Shown one piece after another: positions 10,224 through 22,258 of a stretch of 64,000 bases of DNA. A program made the position numbers and the translations under genes. Numbering within the stretch: position 1 is the stretch's first letter; each line of letters opens with the position of its first letter. The notes under the pieces were generated by a model that was given only the letters and a program-made list of their open reading frames with translations, searched no databases and was not told the origin of the DNA. The stretch comes from Notospermus geniculatus (taxonomy: Eukaryota > Nemertea > Pilidiophora > Heteronemertea > Lineidae): assembly GCA_002633025.1 (NCBI GenBank), contig NMRB01000202.1:38546-102545 (forward strand). The letters are read 5' to 3'.

Positions 10224-11542
10224 AGCTCACCTGGTGAGCTGCAGTCATAACGCAGCATCCGTTGTCGTCGTCATCGTGGTCCATTAGTAGGGCACGTTTC
10301 GTAACCACTGGGGCTATTGACCTGAAACTTGATACATATATACCCCTAGGTCAGATGACCTATGTTTTGGTCTGATTCGATTCTTGGCTTGGCCACCAGG
10401 TGGACAAAACCAAAAACACCAAAAGTGCAATAACTCCTGAACTAATGACTGGATCATCTCCAAATTTCTATCATATGTGTATATAATAAGGATACATGAC
10501 ATTTATAACGGGATTTTGATTAAAGGTTACTACTCATTGACAGCCAGCCCTCTACCAAGAAACTGTTGAAAATCGAAACAACCTTCGAAACCTCTGTTTC
10601 CTTTCAAGTTTTTGCACCCGATCTGTTGATGTATCCTTCCTGCACCTTAGCAGAATTCTTCGAATTATAAAAAGCATTGAAAAACACTACAGTGTATTGC
10701 AAATAATACACAGGTGTGAAACTTCTTGTTAGCGTGAAATCTATCTCCTGTTAGTTGTCAACATTGATTCATTAGGTAAATAAGATCCACTTGAACCTAG
10801 CTGAAAGGTTGACGCCTTTTTCGAGAAACCACTACCTGATTTACATTGCTCTGAAACATGGTTGTGGATTAAGTTGTGGGGTGCCTGATGCACTGTGAGT
10901 ACTGTACCTTAGCTTGCTAAAAGCATATACATGGGGTCATATGAATAAAGAATAGCAAATGCTTTTACTTCAGATTTGTACAGCACTGCCTGGTGCATTT
11001 GTATTGTAAAATTCAAGTAAAAGCATTTTCTAGCCGTTATTCATACGACCCATGGTTTGTGGAGTCACCTGAAGAAAACCAAGGCTGTCACTCCACCAAG
11101 ATGGCCGCCATGGCAACCATTTTAAATTTACTTTCCAGACAATAACTGAAAAACTGCTGGAGGAATTGGAGTGAAATTTCTATGCTGGGTCTGGGGAAGG
11201 TAGAGAAAGACACAGTTTGAGATTCTGACCTATCACTCCACCAAGATGGCCGTCATGGCAGCCATTTTGAATAGGTTTCAGGATGGTAACTTCAGAACTG
11301 CTGCAAGAATTGATCTGAAATTTCTTAGGTACCGTAGGTGTTTCTTGGATAGAGGAAGGTGCTTATCAAAAACCAAGGTCCACGGTCCATCATCAAGATG
11401 GCTTTTAGGTGTTGGACGATCACTGACCACGTGACACACGAGGCTGATGGCTAGGCCTATCTGCTGCTTGATGGAAGTATTCTTTATGCAAGTGGGTAAA
11501 AAATGTTGAAACTCAATCATAAACCTCTGAAGATAGGTGAGC
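10224..11542. mobile_element. Element with AGCTCACCT / AGGTGAGC ends, copy a
   Basis: The short ends AGCTCACCT (10224) and AGGTGAGCC (11534-11542) are inverted. The interior repeats the phrase CCAAGATGGCCG(C/T)CATGGC two to three times (about 11095, 11240, 11395). The same type of ends and CAAGATGGC repeats occur in the nested element at 19819-20739. No coding capacity is seen. The family assignment rests on this resemblance. Confidence 0.65.
10930..11054. mobile_element. Foldback element nested in the AGCTCACCT element
   Basis: CATGGGGTCATATGAATAA at the left is mirrored by TTATTCATACGACCCATG at the right, and AGCAAATGCTTTTACTT pairs with AAGTAAAAGCATTTTCT further in. The 125-bp unit forms a long hairpin. 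Confidence 0.8.
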
Positions 11543-12750
11543 CATCATCGCAGCACAGTATAAATGAAGCGCTGCCTCTTAAAACTACTGTGAATGACTG
11601 GTAAATCATTTCTGCGAAAAGGGCCAGGAACTACGTCAAAAAGGTACTGAAAATGCCAACAAACTTCACGTGTAAAGGCACGTTTCATCAGCATTGTAAC
11701 TCTTCCACACCCATTTCCTTTCATCTCTGCTTGTTATATTGCCGTTTTTTAGCATCGTTGTTGATTAGCATGGCTATCATTGTTTAGCATGCCATGCTTC
11801 GCTTGTTTACTTTTTGTAAACATTAATGAATCAATCTGCTTTTGTTTGTGTTACGCCAGGAAAAAAGTGGAAAATAATGATTATTACCGATCAGCAGGAT
11901 GTTTTTGTCCTTCCGTAAAAACTCTTGCACCTTGTTCTGTCTTTCCTATTCTCATTTATCATGTTCTGCCTTGGCATTCCTGGTGGCCTCCGCTGTTTGG
12001 TCATTCTTGCCTTCCCCAAGGCTTTCACAATGCAGTGAGGAGTGTTCTCCAACTCCTATTTACTGCCTACCTGCCACCAAGTCAAAATTTCTGACCGCCG
12101 AGTCAAAATCCAGTTGTGCCCTTCCCGCCGAATCAAAATGTTTCACAGCCGTTGTTTTGTCCAACCAACTTGTGAAAAATTCATATTTAGGGCAAAAAAT
12201 TGCGCGAACGCGTACATCGATAGTGACTGTTGCGTTCAGTTGCTTCCAGTCGGAAGGCCGATATACGCTGGGCTCTACAGTTTGTTTTCAAAACAGCCAA
12301 CTTTTGAGCAGTCGGCAGACTTCACTGAATCATAAACAGTGGAAATGGGGCAGAGTACATAGGAAATATTTTCATTAGGATTTGGGTTATTTCAGTACTT
12401 TGTATGTTCCTTCCCAAAAGATTAAATTGAGCATATACTGAGAGGATAAATTTTGCTGAAAGGATCTGTCATATTATACTGACCACTTTGTCAAACGCTT
12501 GGCCTATTTTGGCAGGAGAGCAGGGTAGACACGAAAAGTCTTATTAATCCAAGAAACCTTAAATATAATTTGACAAAAGCATATGAAATGTTTGTTCAGA
12601 TGGTCATCAATTTTGGACACGAGTGAAAGGTTGAAAGGTTTTGCACGATCGACGGACGATGTTTGTGGGTGGCAGGTTGTATCCTGTTCTTGGTGGTTGA
12701 AAGTCAAATCGTGCCATGTTTACTGGTGTAGGCCCTACTGTTCTTTGTCA
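11543..12750. other. Unassigned stretch with a fragment of MITE family 4
   Basis: At about 12198-12275 the words CGCGTACATCG, GTTGCTTCCAGTCGGA and CGATATACGCTGGGCT match one end of family 4. The 159-codon open frame at 11899-12378 runs into this fragment and has no recognisable domain, so it is not called. Confidence 0.45.
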
Positions 12751-13017
12751 AGGTGCCGACAGGTCGACATTGCGTCTTGAAGCAACTCGACTGATCCGTC
12801 GCAGATCAAAAAACCACCATGCGCAGGTCGACATTTCAGCGATTGAGAGGAACTCGGAGCAACTGGCAGTTCCTCGAACAGCAGATCCGGCAGTTGCTCA
12901 GAGGCGCTACCACGCTCAGGTCGACAAAATCGGCAACTGATCTGTCACTCCGAGTTGCTTCAAATCGCCGGAAAGCTAGTTGCCGCGAGTTGCTTCAATG
13001 TCGACCTGTAGGCACCT
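12751..13017. mobile_element. MITE family 3, copy b (TCA target duplication)
   Basis: The ends AGGTGCCGACAGGTCGACAT and its near-complement are flanked by TCA on both sides (12748-12750 and 13018-13020). The interior aligns with 2314-2585. Overlapping short open frames through it are not genes. Confidence 0.88.
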
Positions 13018-13080
13018 TCAGAAGATCGAGTGAAAATGGGTTTGGAGAATCTTAGCCAGTTCATCTGACCGTTCTCCACA

Positions 13081-13238
13081 TGAGAGTTTTCTGATGTGAG
13101 TTGACTCTCTATTGGCAATTCACCATTGTTGGTTTCCTTGATACGACTTGCACTACGCCCACTGCTATACAAATGACTGCCCATAGCTTTCTACAGCTGT
13201 GTTGCCCGTAGAGAGCCAAACTGTTTGAGAAATCTCAG
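13081..13238. mobile_element. MITE family 5, copy a
   Basis: The left end TGAGAGTTTTC with following GAGTTGACTCTCTATTGGCA pairs with GTAGAGAGCCAAACTG and a GAGAAATCTCA terminus at the right. Related copies: 32768-32877, 42853-43000, and weaker at 22134-22258 and 4759-4800. Confidence 0.75.
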
Positions 13239-15468
13239 GTGAAATGAGACCTTAGTTGAAACACTGAACAAGAAATTGTGGCCATTTGCTCATAAGAGTT
13301 TCTTATGGATACCAACATGCTGAACTGCATGAGCCTTGTTTCTGTTTGTCAAAAGTACATGTGTATCAACATGAATCGTGTTAGTTTTACAAGTGGTTGC
13401 ATGGACTTTGGGAAATTAAGAAACAATTATCAGGAAGTTGCTCATGCCATGACTCACGATACAGCATTATTACATGAAAACAACTGAATGACTTGAGTTT
13501 TCCACGCTTCCCAGGAGCTGCTTACCGAACATGGTATTGTTGGCGCCAGTGAGATGGGAGCCCGTAATAAGTAGCGAACCAATGTAGGTCTTAAGGGCGA
13601 TTTTTCATTGAGCGTCTTTGTCCTCGTATATTGTCGCTAATTTTCCTTATTTTGAAGAAGATAAGGGCATGACATCATCATCTGAGTGAGGTTAATATGG
13701 TAATCACCATATCGGAATTCCTCCTTACCTCGTACCCAGTGATATTAACGATACCTTTGTCTGCACATCAGTGTATGATGTGTCGCTGCATGGGACGAGG
13801 TTTGGGTCGCCCACCTATGATAAAATTCAATTTGCATGGGTCATGGAAGCAATTTCGTGAAATCGAGTCGAGACTAAATATATAATTAGTCCTTAGTCTA
13901 CTACTGATAATCCATGTATGAGTAGGCCTAGTCAATACATCAGTCTGGTATGAATTTCTCATATTTTGATAATGGTTTGTAACTGTGTCACCCTACCCAG
14001 AATGGCCAGTAACCAGCCTTGACTGTCAGTGTCCTTGGGACATCACAGACCAAATTAGTGGCAGGGCCGTATTTCGCTTTTTGGTCCTGGGGGCAAAAGG
14101 CCTCCCTGCTAAATACGGCACTGAGTGGCACAAGGGGGGGGCAATGGTGTAAAGTTTCCCGAGCGCTCATGTCAAAAGCTCAGCATCCAGGAACACTCTG
14201 GTATTCGGGCTCATCGCCAGTGCTCTGACCCACAAACAGCAGGCCGACGCGCTTTCGTACGGTAGCGCCTGGCGGTTTGTGGGAAGCCAGTTGTGGGACT
14301 GACGAAAACCGACAGGAGCTCGGGATGAAGCTCAGGTACTGGTACCCCACTGTCACCTTTCGATTTTTAGAACGTGACCCTATACAAAGGAAGAATGATC
14401 AAAGACAATTTAATGAGGAAACGGTTCCGTGCGATGTGGCAAAAAGGCCAGTCACAAAGGGAAGAAACACCTCCACATTTCAACAAGTTACAACTGTGGA
14501 CAATGGAAAATCTGTGTCGGGAATCCTACCGGACAAAACCGTGGCTAATTTTAACCAACCCAGACAGATAAACCATACTCAGTTATTTCTGTTGAGGAAT
14601 TTTAAATTGCCTTTCTATCTTGACATAAGCGTTCCTACTGATGGATAAAAAGGTGTTTAATGAGGGGAATTATGGTAAAAAAACATTTTTATGCGATTTA
14701 TGGCCGTGTCGGCAATTTTATTGTCATTTGGGAATTCCTCTTGAGTTAGAGGAAGTGGACTTTGATTGTGGAATGACATTTCTCCCCTGTTGACCCTGGC
14801 GATGACTCCTTATTGGAAGCAAATTGGATAGAATCTTACCTTATTTAGAATTACAGGGTTTACCCTCTAAAGGTTTTAGTTGAAGGGTTTTCATGTCTTC
14901 TTAATGAGAGTATAAGTGGTGTCTTTCTTATTTCCTTTACAATTTTATGGCATATAATCAGGGATGGCCCTTACTGTTTAAAAGTCCTTCAAAGACATGG
15001 CTGGTTGATCTTATCTCTTGTAGGCCTAGTCTTCTGCATGGAAAGAAGTAGGAGTTAACCCCTTTAGTGCCAATTTCTGGTATAACAGGACAATGTGTCA
15101 TGAAGCAGAATGCCAAAGGTTTACGTTACGGGTGACATACGATGCCATTTTCAAGTAAAATTGTGTTACAACGTACGTTGCGGCAATGACACCACTTCCT
15201 TCCTGGGTTACGGGAACTCGACGGCATGCGACAAAATGACGCCAAAATACAGCCAGCACTGAAATAATGAAAATTCGTGATGGCGTCGCATGTTGCTCTG
15301 GTCGTCTGTTGAATCTACCATGCTTTCAACTTTTAATGGCTGCCAATATCTAAAGTCCTTTGCACCACTGTCGAGTGCAAGAACGTGGGGACCAATCAGA
15401 AGACCTGTTACTCACTAAGGAGTAGAATGATTGGCTGATGGGAAAGGTGATTGTTAGGGTCAGCCTTA
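13239..15468. other. 2.2 kb without identifiable gene
   Basis: Open frames up to 123 codons (14277-14648, +) lack known domains and splice support. TTAACCCCTTTAGTGCC at 15057 resembles one end of a TTAA-type element, but I find no partner end. Confidence 0.35.
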
Positions 15469-15736
15469 CAGTACGTTGCACAATTGACCTCCCTTTATCC
15501 GTGTACCTTCCTCGGACGTGGCGCGGAAGGTAACCTTCAGTTCATCGTGGATGGTACGGGTACATCACGCGTCTCTGTTGCGTGACGTCGGGTGAATGAC
15601 ATTACGTCTTCAGTGCATGCCATCCATGACGCCGCGCCACATCCTCGGAAGATACGGGGATGGTACGAGAATGACGCTGCATGTGGTACGCGGGTGGTGC
15701 GCGGCACGGAAGGGAGGTCAATTGTGCAACGTACTG
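15469..15736. mobile_element. Tc1/mariner-type MITE family 8, copy a (TA duplication)
   Basis: CAGTACGTTGCACAATTGAC at the left is matched by its reverse complement at the right end. Both sides are bordered by TA (15467-15468, 15737-15738). CAGT termini with TA duplication are typical of Tc1/mariner elements. The interior contains GCGGAAGGTA and GATACGGGGATGGTAC blocks shared with 41326-41603 and 42024-42290, and no transposase. Confidence 0.9.
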
Positions 15737-15856
15737 TATATCTTAACACAGAGGATACAAGTCCACGATTTGGCACTCGCCAGGCCTCTTTGTGCACCTG
15801 ATCTGATATGAATGTTATGGAATTAGGCTGAGGGTCCCCAACACTGTTTAGTGCCT

Positions 15857-16066
15857 TATAGAGGCCTTGCAAATGACGTCACAAGCTGCCATGCTGGGGG
15901 CACATGCTGCAGAGGCGCAGCGAAATGAGCCGTACATGTCCCAGTGACGTTACGTCAAACAATGGCGTGGCACACTTCACGCAGGTCACGTCACACCTCT
16001 GCGCCCTGTCAAGGCCTGTGCCCTCCAGCATGGCCGCCAGGATGACGTCATTGCAAGGCCTTTATA
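15857..16066. mobile_element. Foldback MITE, AGGCCTTGCAA ends
   Basis: AGGCCTTGCAAATGACGTCA at the left and TGACGTCATTGCAAGGCCT at the right are inverted. GCTGCCATGCTGGGGGCA pairs with TGCCCTCCAGCATGGC further in. Confidence 0.83.
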
Positions 16067-16353
16067 CGTTATAAAACCCCAATCAAATCTTCATCTGTTT
16101 GACAAGTTCTTGATAAAGCGTTGATGCTAAGTCATAGGGTTTAAATGGCATTAAGATTATTTTGGTATTAATATGGTTTAAATATGTCAAAATGACTTCA
16201 ACAAATATGGATATTAATGAATTTGTGCATATTAATCAGAGATTTGTGGTTTACTTTATGCCATTTTGTGGGANNNNNNNNNNNNNNNNNNNNNNNNNNN
16301 NNNNNNNNNNNNNNNNNNNNNNNNNNNNNNNNNNNNNNNNNNNNNNNNNNNNN
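16067..16353. other. AT-rich stretch ending in an 80-base assembly gap
   Basis: 16067-16273 is AT-rich with no feature. 16274-16353 is 80 N. The gap lies exactly at the outer edge of the large palindrome 16354-17770, so the palindrome probably caused the assembly break. Confidence 0.8.
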
Positions 16354-17770
16354 GAGGTTTTAAAAAATAAGCCGCGCCATCGCGCGGCTTAAATGTCAAA
16401 CAAGTGCCCATCCGCCATGTTCCAAACGCCCGTCCGCCATGTTTTGAATGTCTCCAAACCCAATAGACTTCCAATGTCTGTGGTGGCGCCAGCGTATTCC
16501 AAATGCAATCGGCGAAGGAGCCGCATCATGGCCTCGTATGAAAGTACAAGAACATTGTACACGGCAGTACATGATGCATCAATGTTGGCATCACAATCAC
16601 TGCAAACAAAACAAAATAAACATTAGTTAGAAGGATAAAACGATAAATAGGCTATACGCATGCATTACCAAAATAATAATTGAACTTTCAGTACATTCGG
16701 ACTGGGAGCGGGCCGGAACTTTCCATACGCAAACATTGTTGGAATGCAGCACGGACAAAGAAGGGCGAGGCCAAGGCCAGTTGAAAAGGCCTAGCAGGTC
16801 AACCACACGGCTCGATAAAACTAATTAGACCGACTAATGAAAAGTAATGAAAGTAACCAACCTTTCAAGATGTGAAAGCGTGTGACTTTATCCGTTCTAA
16901 TGCAGGAAAACACGAAAAAATACGCACACGGGTGTCCTTCTCTGACTACGAAATCGCCATTTTGCATTCTAGGCCTATGTAATCTGACCTTGACGCAATC
17001 ACCCATACATAACATTGTGTGAATTTTTACATTGTAATAAAGAAATCCAATTTCGAATAGAGGAATGTAAGAATTTATACAATGTTATGCGTGGATGATT
17101 GCGTCGAGGTCGGATTACATACATGTAGGCCTAGAATACAAAATGGCGATTTCCTTAGTCAGAGAAGGACACCCGTGTGTGTATTTTTTCGTGTTTTGCA
17201 TTGGAACGGATAAGGTCACACGCTTTCACATCTTGAAAGGTAGGTTACTTTCATTACTTTTCATTAGTCAATCTGATTAGTTATATCGAACCGTTTGGTT
17301 GACCTGATAGACCTTTTTCAACTGGCCTTGGCCTCGCCCTTCTTTGTTAGTGCATTCTAACAATGTTGGCGTATGGAAATTTCCGGCCCGCTCCCAGTCC
17401 AAATGTACTGAAAGCTCAATTTTTATTTTCGTAAAATGCCTGCGTATCGCCTAATTCTCGTTATATCCTTCTAACTAATGTTTACTTTGTTTTGTTTGCA
17501 GTGATTGTGATGCTTACATTGATGCCTCATGTACTGCCCTGTACAATGTTCTTGTACTTTCATACGAGGCCATGATGCGACTCCTTCGCCGATCGGATTT
17601 GGAATACGCTGGCGCCACCACGGACATTGGGAGTCTATTGGGTTTGGAGAGACATTCATAACATGGCGGACGGGCGTTTGGAACATGGCGGATGGGCACT
17701 GGAACATGGCGGATGGGCACTTGTTTGACATTTAAGCCGCGCGATGGCGCGGCTTATTTTTTAAAACCTC
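16354..17770. repeat. 1.4-kb imperfect palindrome with exon-like content
   Basis: The arms 16354-17033 and 17063-17770 are inverted copies with scattered substitutions and small indels. The outer ends carry GCCGCGC...GCGCGGC hairpins next to GAGGTTTTAAAAAATAAG. The right arm (+) shows ATGGCGATT at 17143 followed by 32 codons to an AAAG|GTAGGT donor at 17239/17240, and a TTTGCAG acceptor at 17501. A phase-1 splice would give a 56-residue product ending at a TGA at 17575. In the left arm (- strand) this first exon is frameshifted, but the donor GT and the acceptor remain. Another frame after the acceptor stays open for 52 codons in the right arm. This looks like a captured gene piece rather than a working gene. 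Confidence 0.85.
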
Positions 17771-17859
17771 CCGTGCGCTGCTTTTAACGATCTAGTTCAG
17801 CTTTAACTCAAGCACTAACTAAACTGTAAGGAATGTGATACCATGCATACTGTCAGTAT
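17771..17859. other. Short unassigned spacer
   Basis: Unique-looking sequence between two elements. Confidence 0.3.
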
Positions 17860-18061
17860 CAGTGGCGGATCCAAGGGGGGCGTGCCCGGCGCACGCCCCC
17901 CCCCCGTTCAGCCGCCGAGCAGCAAAAATTTTGGAAGGCATATAATCATATAATCAGACACCTGATTTTCAGTAAAAAGAAAGTTCAATTTGGCCTGCCC
18001 AGGTGCCAGGAAATCGCGTTTACGGCACTNCCCGGTTCGGCAACTCCTGGATCCGCCACTG
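17860..18061. mobile_element. CAGGGGCGGATCC-family MITE, copy a (AGTAT duplication)
   Basis: CAGTGGCGGATCCAAG at the left pairs with CTGGATCCGCCACTG at the right. AGTAT flanks both sides (17855-17859, 18062-18066), a 5-bp target duplication. A G-run then a C-run lies just inside the left end, and one ambiguous base is at 18030. Other copies: 24989-25159, 29728-29873, 38349-38513, 55544-55733. Confidence 0.88.
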
Positions 18062-18204
18062 AGTATCACAACTGTGTGAATAAAATAGACCTGCATTTAT
18101 AGGTGTGCCTATCCGCATCTGCAACCAACTCTACTGCTGCTCAAATTGGAGGTGCCCTCTTTGATGTCATTCTATCTGCATGGAGCCTCGCATGTGGTAC
18201 GAAG

Positions 18205-18230
18205 CTTGGAGGAATTATAATTCCTCCAAG
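18205..18230. repeat. 26-bp perfect palindrome flanked by TACGAAG repeats
   Basis: CTTGGAGGAATTA is followed directly by its reverse complement. TACGAAG lies on both sides (18198-18204 and 18231-18237), so the palindrome looks like a tiny insertion with a 7-bp target duplication. Confidence 0.8.
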
Positions 18231-18577
18231 TACGAAGCAAGTGAATTCGGCCCTTTTGTATGAAAACCTTCTGCTGTAGTTGCCCCCGTTGGAACCCAAT
18301 CACGCCGGAAAGTGCCCCTTTATGGAAGCCCCACCCTGCCCTCCAACATCCTGGGGGAATCACTGGCTAATCAGGGGTGGATGGCGGGGGCAGGGGGAGG
18401 GCCAGGGCAGTGGGACGGTGTACCAGAGTGCCCCTCTTGCACAATTCATATCTTGCACAGAACTTCTAAATTTTATGTAAAATATCCTTCTTCCATTTGC
18501 GGAAATGGTAAACAATCTGACACAAATCATTGTCAGTCAATAATTATAAAAATAACCATGAACAATCCTTTGTAATG

Positions 18578-18984
18578 CGAATGGGGAACCCGCCCTGCGG
18601 TTTATCCCGACAGGTCGGCGCTGCGAGCGCTTGTACCGAAACGACGTCATTGACGTCATTTTAGGTGTCATTGACGTCAATTTAGGTGCTGACGTTGCGT
18701 CATGAAAAAATTGCCTGTAAATTTTTCTACAGGACAAATGACACGAAAGACGTGGCTTTTATCGCCATTGTATCCCTTCATTTTAAGAAAAAAAGTTATG
18801 AGATTAAAAGAAAATTTCATCTGCTACAGTACACGATGATGTAAGTTTTACTGTCGGGCGACCAACACAAATGGTTTATTTTCACGCCAGAAATAAATGG
18901 AAATAACGTTAGAAAAGCAGAGACTTCGGTACAAGCACTCGCAGCGCCACGTCGTGACGTTAGTGTGCGGGTTCCTCATTCTCG
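18578..18984. mobile_element. TIR element with TGACGTCA motifs
   Basis: The left end CGAATGGGGAACCCGC pairs with GCGGGTTCCTCATTCTCG on the right, and GGCGCTGCGAGCGCTTGTAC pairs with GTACAAGCACTCGCAGCGCC. The left half repeats ATTGACGTCA-type words. No open reading frame is of interest. Confidence 0.78.
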
Positions 18985-19458
18985 TTGTTTATGTCACTGA
19001 TTTGGCGCAGTACCTGATGTTTGTTTGCATCTCATTTGCATAATCCTAGAAATGGACTTCAAATATTTAGTAACTGGCATCAAAAACTAGGGCCTCTTCT
19101 GACCAATACTTTATTGTTCATCTGACCGGGTTACTCACAGTAGGTGGGCAGAAAAGTCCAACTAAGCCCAATCAATCCTTTCAAGATAAAAAGGGCCTAA
19201 ATTACTCTTAAACAGGATTTATTATTAACGGTGATTACCCTCATTAGGTTCAGGAAAGGTAAGGTTCCCACAGCTGTCCTTTGACAAACTTCAGGAAAAC
19301 AATGAAGCCCTTTCGGCCTGAAAGCAAAGACGAACAAGGCCTAGGGTCATTTTGCCGCTGACTACACTCCCTCCACTTATCGCTTGGCAGGGCAAGATGG
19401 CCTGCTGCTGAAAATTCAAGTTCAGCCATCCCTCAACTGAGTTTAAAACTGAACTAAT
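18985..19458. other. Unassigned stretch
   Basis: No gene or repeat is visible here. Confidence 0.3.
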
Positions 19459-20961
19459 GCTGATGTCAGGTCGACCTTGCGATGGCACAGAACAGGCGCC
19501 GACTGACTTTTCTGGATCACTGTGTGTCTGAGGCACGACTGCGTGGAACAAATCAGTCGCTGATATGGTGTGACATGACTGCAGTTGCGTCTCGCCTGTA
19601 AAGATCGGGATCAGTCGCCGATCCAAAAGATCACGAATCGCAAGAGTTGAACATGTTCAACTTTTGCACCACGACGAATCATGATCCCGACGGGCGTAAT
19701 CCAGTCGCAGTCAAGCTGACTTGAGTTATGACGTCGTGCGATTATCCAAAAGTTGGTCTATTTTAGTTAACTAATCAGTGATCAGCATTTGCATACCCTG
19801 CATGGGCGCTGCCATCTTGAATGAAATGGCCAGGGCCATTGTGCTCACCTCTGTGACAGAGTATGAAGTGTGAGTAGCCTGGTGATACACTGAATGGTGA
19901 AGGATTAGTGCAGAAACATCGTAACATTTACTACCGATGAGATATGGCGAAAGTCAATTTTTCAAGATGGCTGCCTGGCAGCCATGTTGAAGTCCAATCG
20001 AACCGAAATTTGGCATATAAGTAGACGGTACCACTAAAGACACATATTTAGGCACGGTTAAAGCATCCTAGCTCCCACTATTTATGAGGTGTGGGTCGAA
20101 GTCCATTTTTCAAGATGGCTCCCTGGCGGCCATATTTGACGTCGAATCTGACTGAAATTTACCATATATTTATATGGTACCTAGATACATATTTTGACAA
20201 CGTTAAAACATCCTACCTACTCCTATTTATAAAATGTGGGTCAAAGTCCATTTTTCAAGATGGCTTCCTGGCGGCCATATTTGAAGTCCGATCGGGTTGA
20301 AATTTGGTGCATTCGTGCAGGGTGCCTAGATATATCTTCACACCAAATCACAACACTCTATGTCAAATAGCAATGAAATGTGCCACCAAACAGTGAATTT
20401 TGAACTTTGACCTCTGTGACCTTGAAAAGTAGGTCAAATCAAAAACCCGGGATTTATGTGATGAAGTCTCATCAGAGGAACCCACCATAAAAGTTTCGTG
20501 GTTCTAGCTAACCGCGTTCAGGAGATACGGCCGAAAGAAGGTTTTCACAAAGCGCCCCCTACAGGCCAGAGTGTACAAGCAGCAGCGCTAAGTTTCGGTC
20601 CAGAGATAGTTTTTACCATAGGGTACCTGTACACCAAATTTCAAGTTTGTAACCCAAGCGGTTTAGAAACGTGCCACCCCTGTTAACGACGACGACGGAC
20701 GACACACCATGGGAGAAGCTCACCTCACAGAGGTGAGCTAAAAAGTCACATGATCACAAGTCGCATGACTGCCAGAACTTTGCGATGCTGTAGTCGCAGG
20801 TGACCTGAACACGGTTACGATTCCCTGCATGCAGATGCTGCCTGTTCCACGATGATCGTACACATTTTCGTTTTTGTGACCTGACCGTGATTGCAACACC
20901 TGATGCCGACTGTTCTGTTGCAGCGCAGACAATCACAATCGCAGTGTGACGTGACATCAGC
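19459..20961. mobile_element. MITE family 6, copy b, interrupted by another element
   Basis: The outer ends GCTGATGTCAGGTCG and GACGTGACATCAGC are inverted. The sequence left of 19819 and right of 20739 aligns, in reverse, with the continuous copy at 7457-7778. The intervening 0.9 kb is absent there. The element therefore received a later insertion. Confidence 0.85.
19819..20739. mobile_element. Nested AGCTCACCT element, copy b
   Basis: GCTCACCTCTGTGACAGAG near the left and CACAGAGGTGAGCT at the right are inverted ends. Inside are three tandem units of about 140 bp (starting near 19950, 20091 and 20232), each with TTTTTCAAGATGGCT and CTGGC(A/G)GCCAT. The insertion point follows from the empty copy, where GCCATCTT runs straight into CAAAAAGTCACATG. 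The first about 25 bp contain a small AATGGCC palindrome, so the left boundary is uncertain by that much. Confidence 0.8.
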
Positions 20962-22133
20962 ATAAGTCTAAAACTCAAAGACCTGTGTTCTCCATTGCCC
21001 TCAATAATCGTGCATGACTGTGGACACTGAAAAAAACATCATGTCTTCCTGTTGTGTGGTTTATTCTGGATGTAACTTCACAAACACTGAAAAAATGTCA
21101 TGTACTAATGAGTTATCACCAACGTGATGGGCCTAATTTCAAAGAATTCAAATTGTCGCAATTATAATGCCACCGATGTCTCTGTTCACAGCCTAGCTGA
21201 GTAGGTCATGACAATATTCACGGCGTACGTATAAATATTACAAATTTTCGACATGATGCTGCGCAATTTGCCCATCAGACCTTACGTTTATCATTCCTCC
21301 ATAATTCTGTGCCAATCACGGCAAAAAATTGATTTGATAAACAATGGTGAAAATCATATTTGACGGAATTTCTGTTCATACGGTTATTGGGTTTGATTGG
21401 GGTGATGGCATTAATTGGTGCATAGGCCAAATTTTTTTCTGGTGATGGAAACGAAACAATATATTTTTTTCTGCTGAATGTTTGCAAGGATTATGGACTT
21501 TGTGTTTATGTTGTTGTTATAGAATCCAGGAAATATCCATGTGTCAAGTAGGCCTATGTCATTATGTCATTGTTGTCTGCCAGAAGGGTGCATTTTGAAA
21601 TTAATAGAACCATTCTCTTCAAAATTAGTACCGGTACACATGTAGCCTACCCCAAGGTCAAAATACCCAAAACATCTCTACACCATACCAGCTGGGGGTG
21701 CAGTACGATGTGGTTCGTGGAGTAATCCCAACATTTTATTTTCCTGCCAGTAGTCATTGACGTGATTCTCAAACACCATTTAAAAATTCATCACTTTCCT
21801 TCAGCAATAATGAAGTATTACATAATCAAATTCCTTATCTCGTGCAGCTGGGAGCATGTACTAATTTGGCGCAAGGATGTCAAACACCTAGAGGGAGAAT
21901 CGATTTTTTTTAGTTTTGTTTTTCTCAAGCCGGACATAAATGACTGTAGCACGAGTCACTTATTGTAGCATGCCACGACACTTATTGTGTAAATATCCTA
22001 TTCTTCAATTATTACGAAAACTATGGAGGTTTACATCATCAGACAAACATTGAACTCAATGACCTTCTGGACATTGGTTGTTACACCCTGGAGTAAGAGT
22101 ACTTTATGTTTAATACTGGAGGGTCTGCTCCCT
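20962..22133. other. 1.2 kb AT-rich unassigned stretch
   Basis: Open frames are under 71 codons and unrecognisable, and no inverted ends were found. Confidence 0.35.
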
Positions 22134-22258
22134 GTGAGGGTTGACTTGTGCGAGTTAGTTCTCCGCGATTCACCATCATTGTTTCCTTAGGATTTACGCT
22201 TTGGCCAGTGATACAAACGCCTGCCCAGAGTCAACTCGTGCGACTAAACTCTCAAGTA
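22134..22258. mobile_element. MITE family 5, diverged copy
   Basis: GTGCGAGTTAGTTCTCCGCG with following ATTCACC, and GCCCAGAGTCAACTCGTGCG with following CTAAACTCTCA, resemble the two ends of family 5. The match is partial. Confidence 0.45.

Noticed and set aside
11899-12378. 159-codon open frame on the + strand
   Set aside because: No domain, no splice context, and its end overlaps a MITE family 4 fragment.
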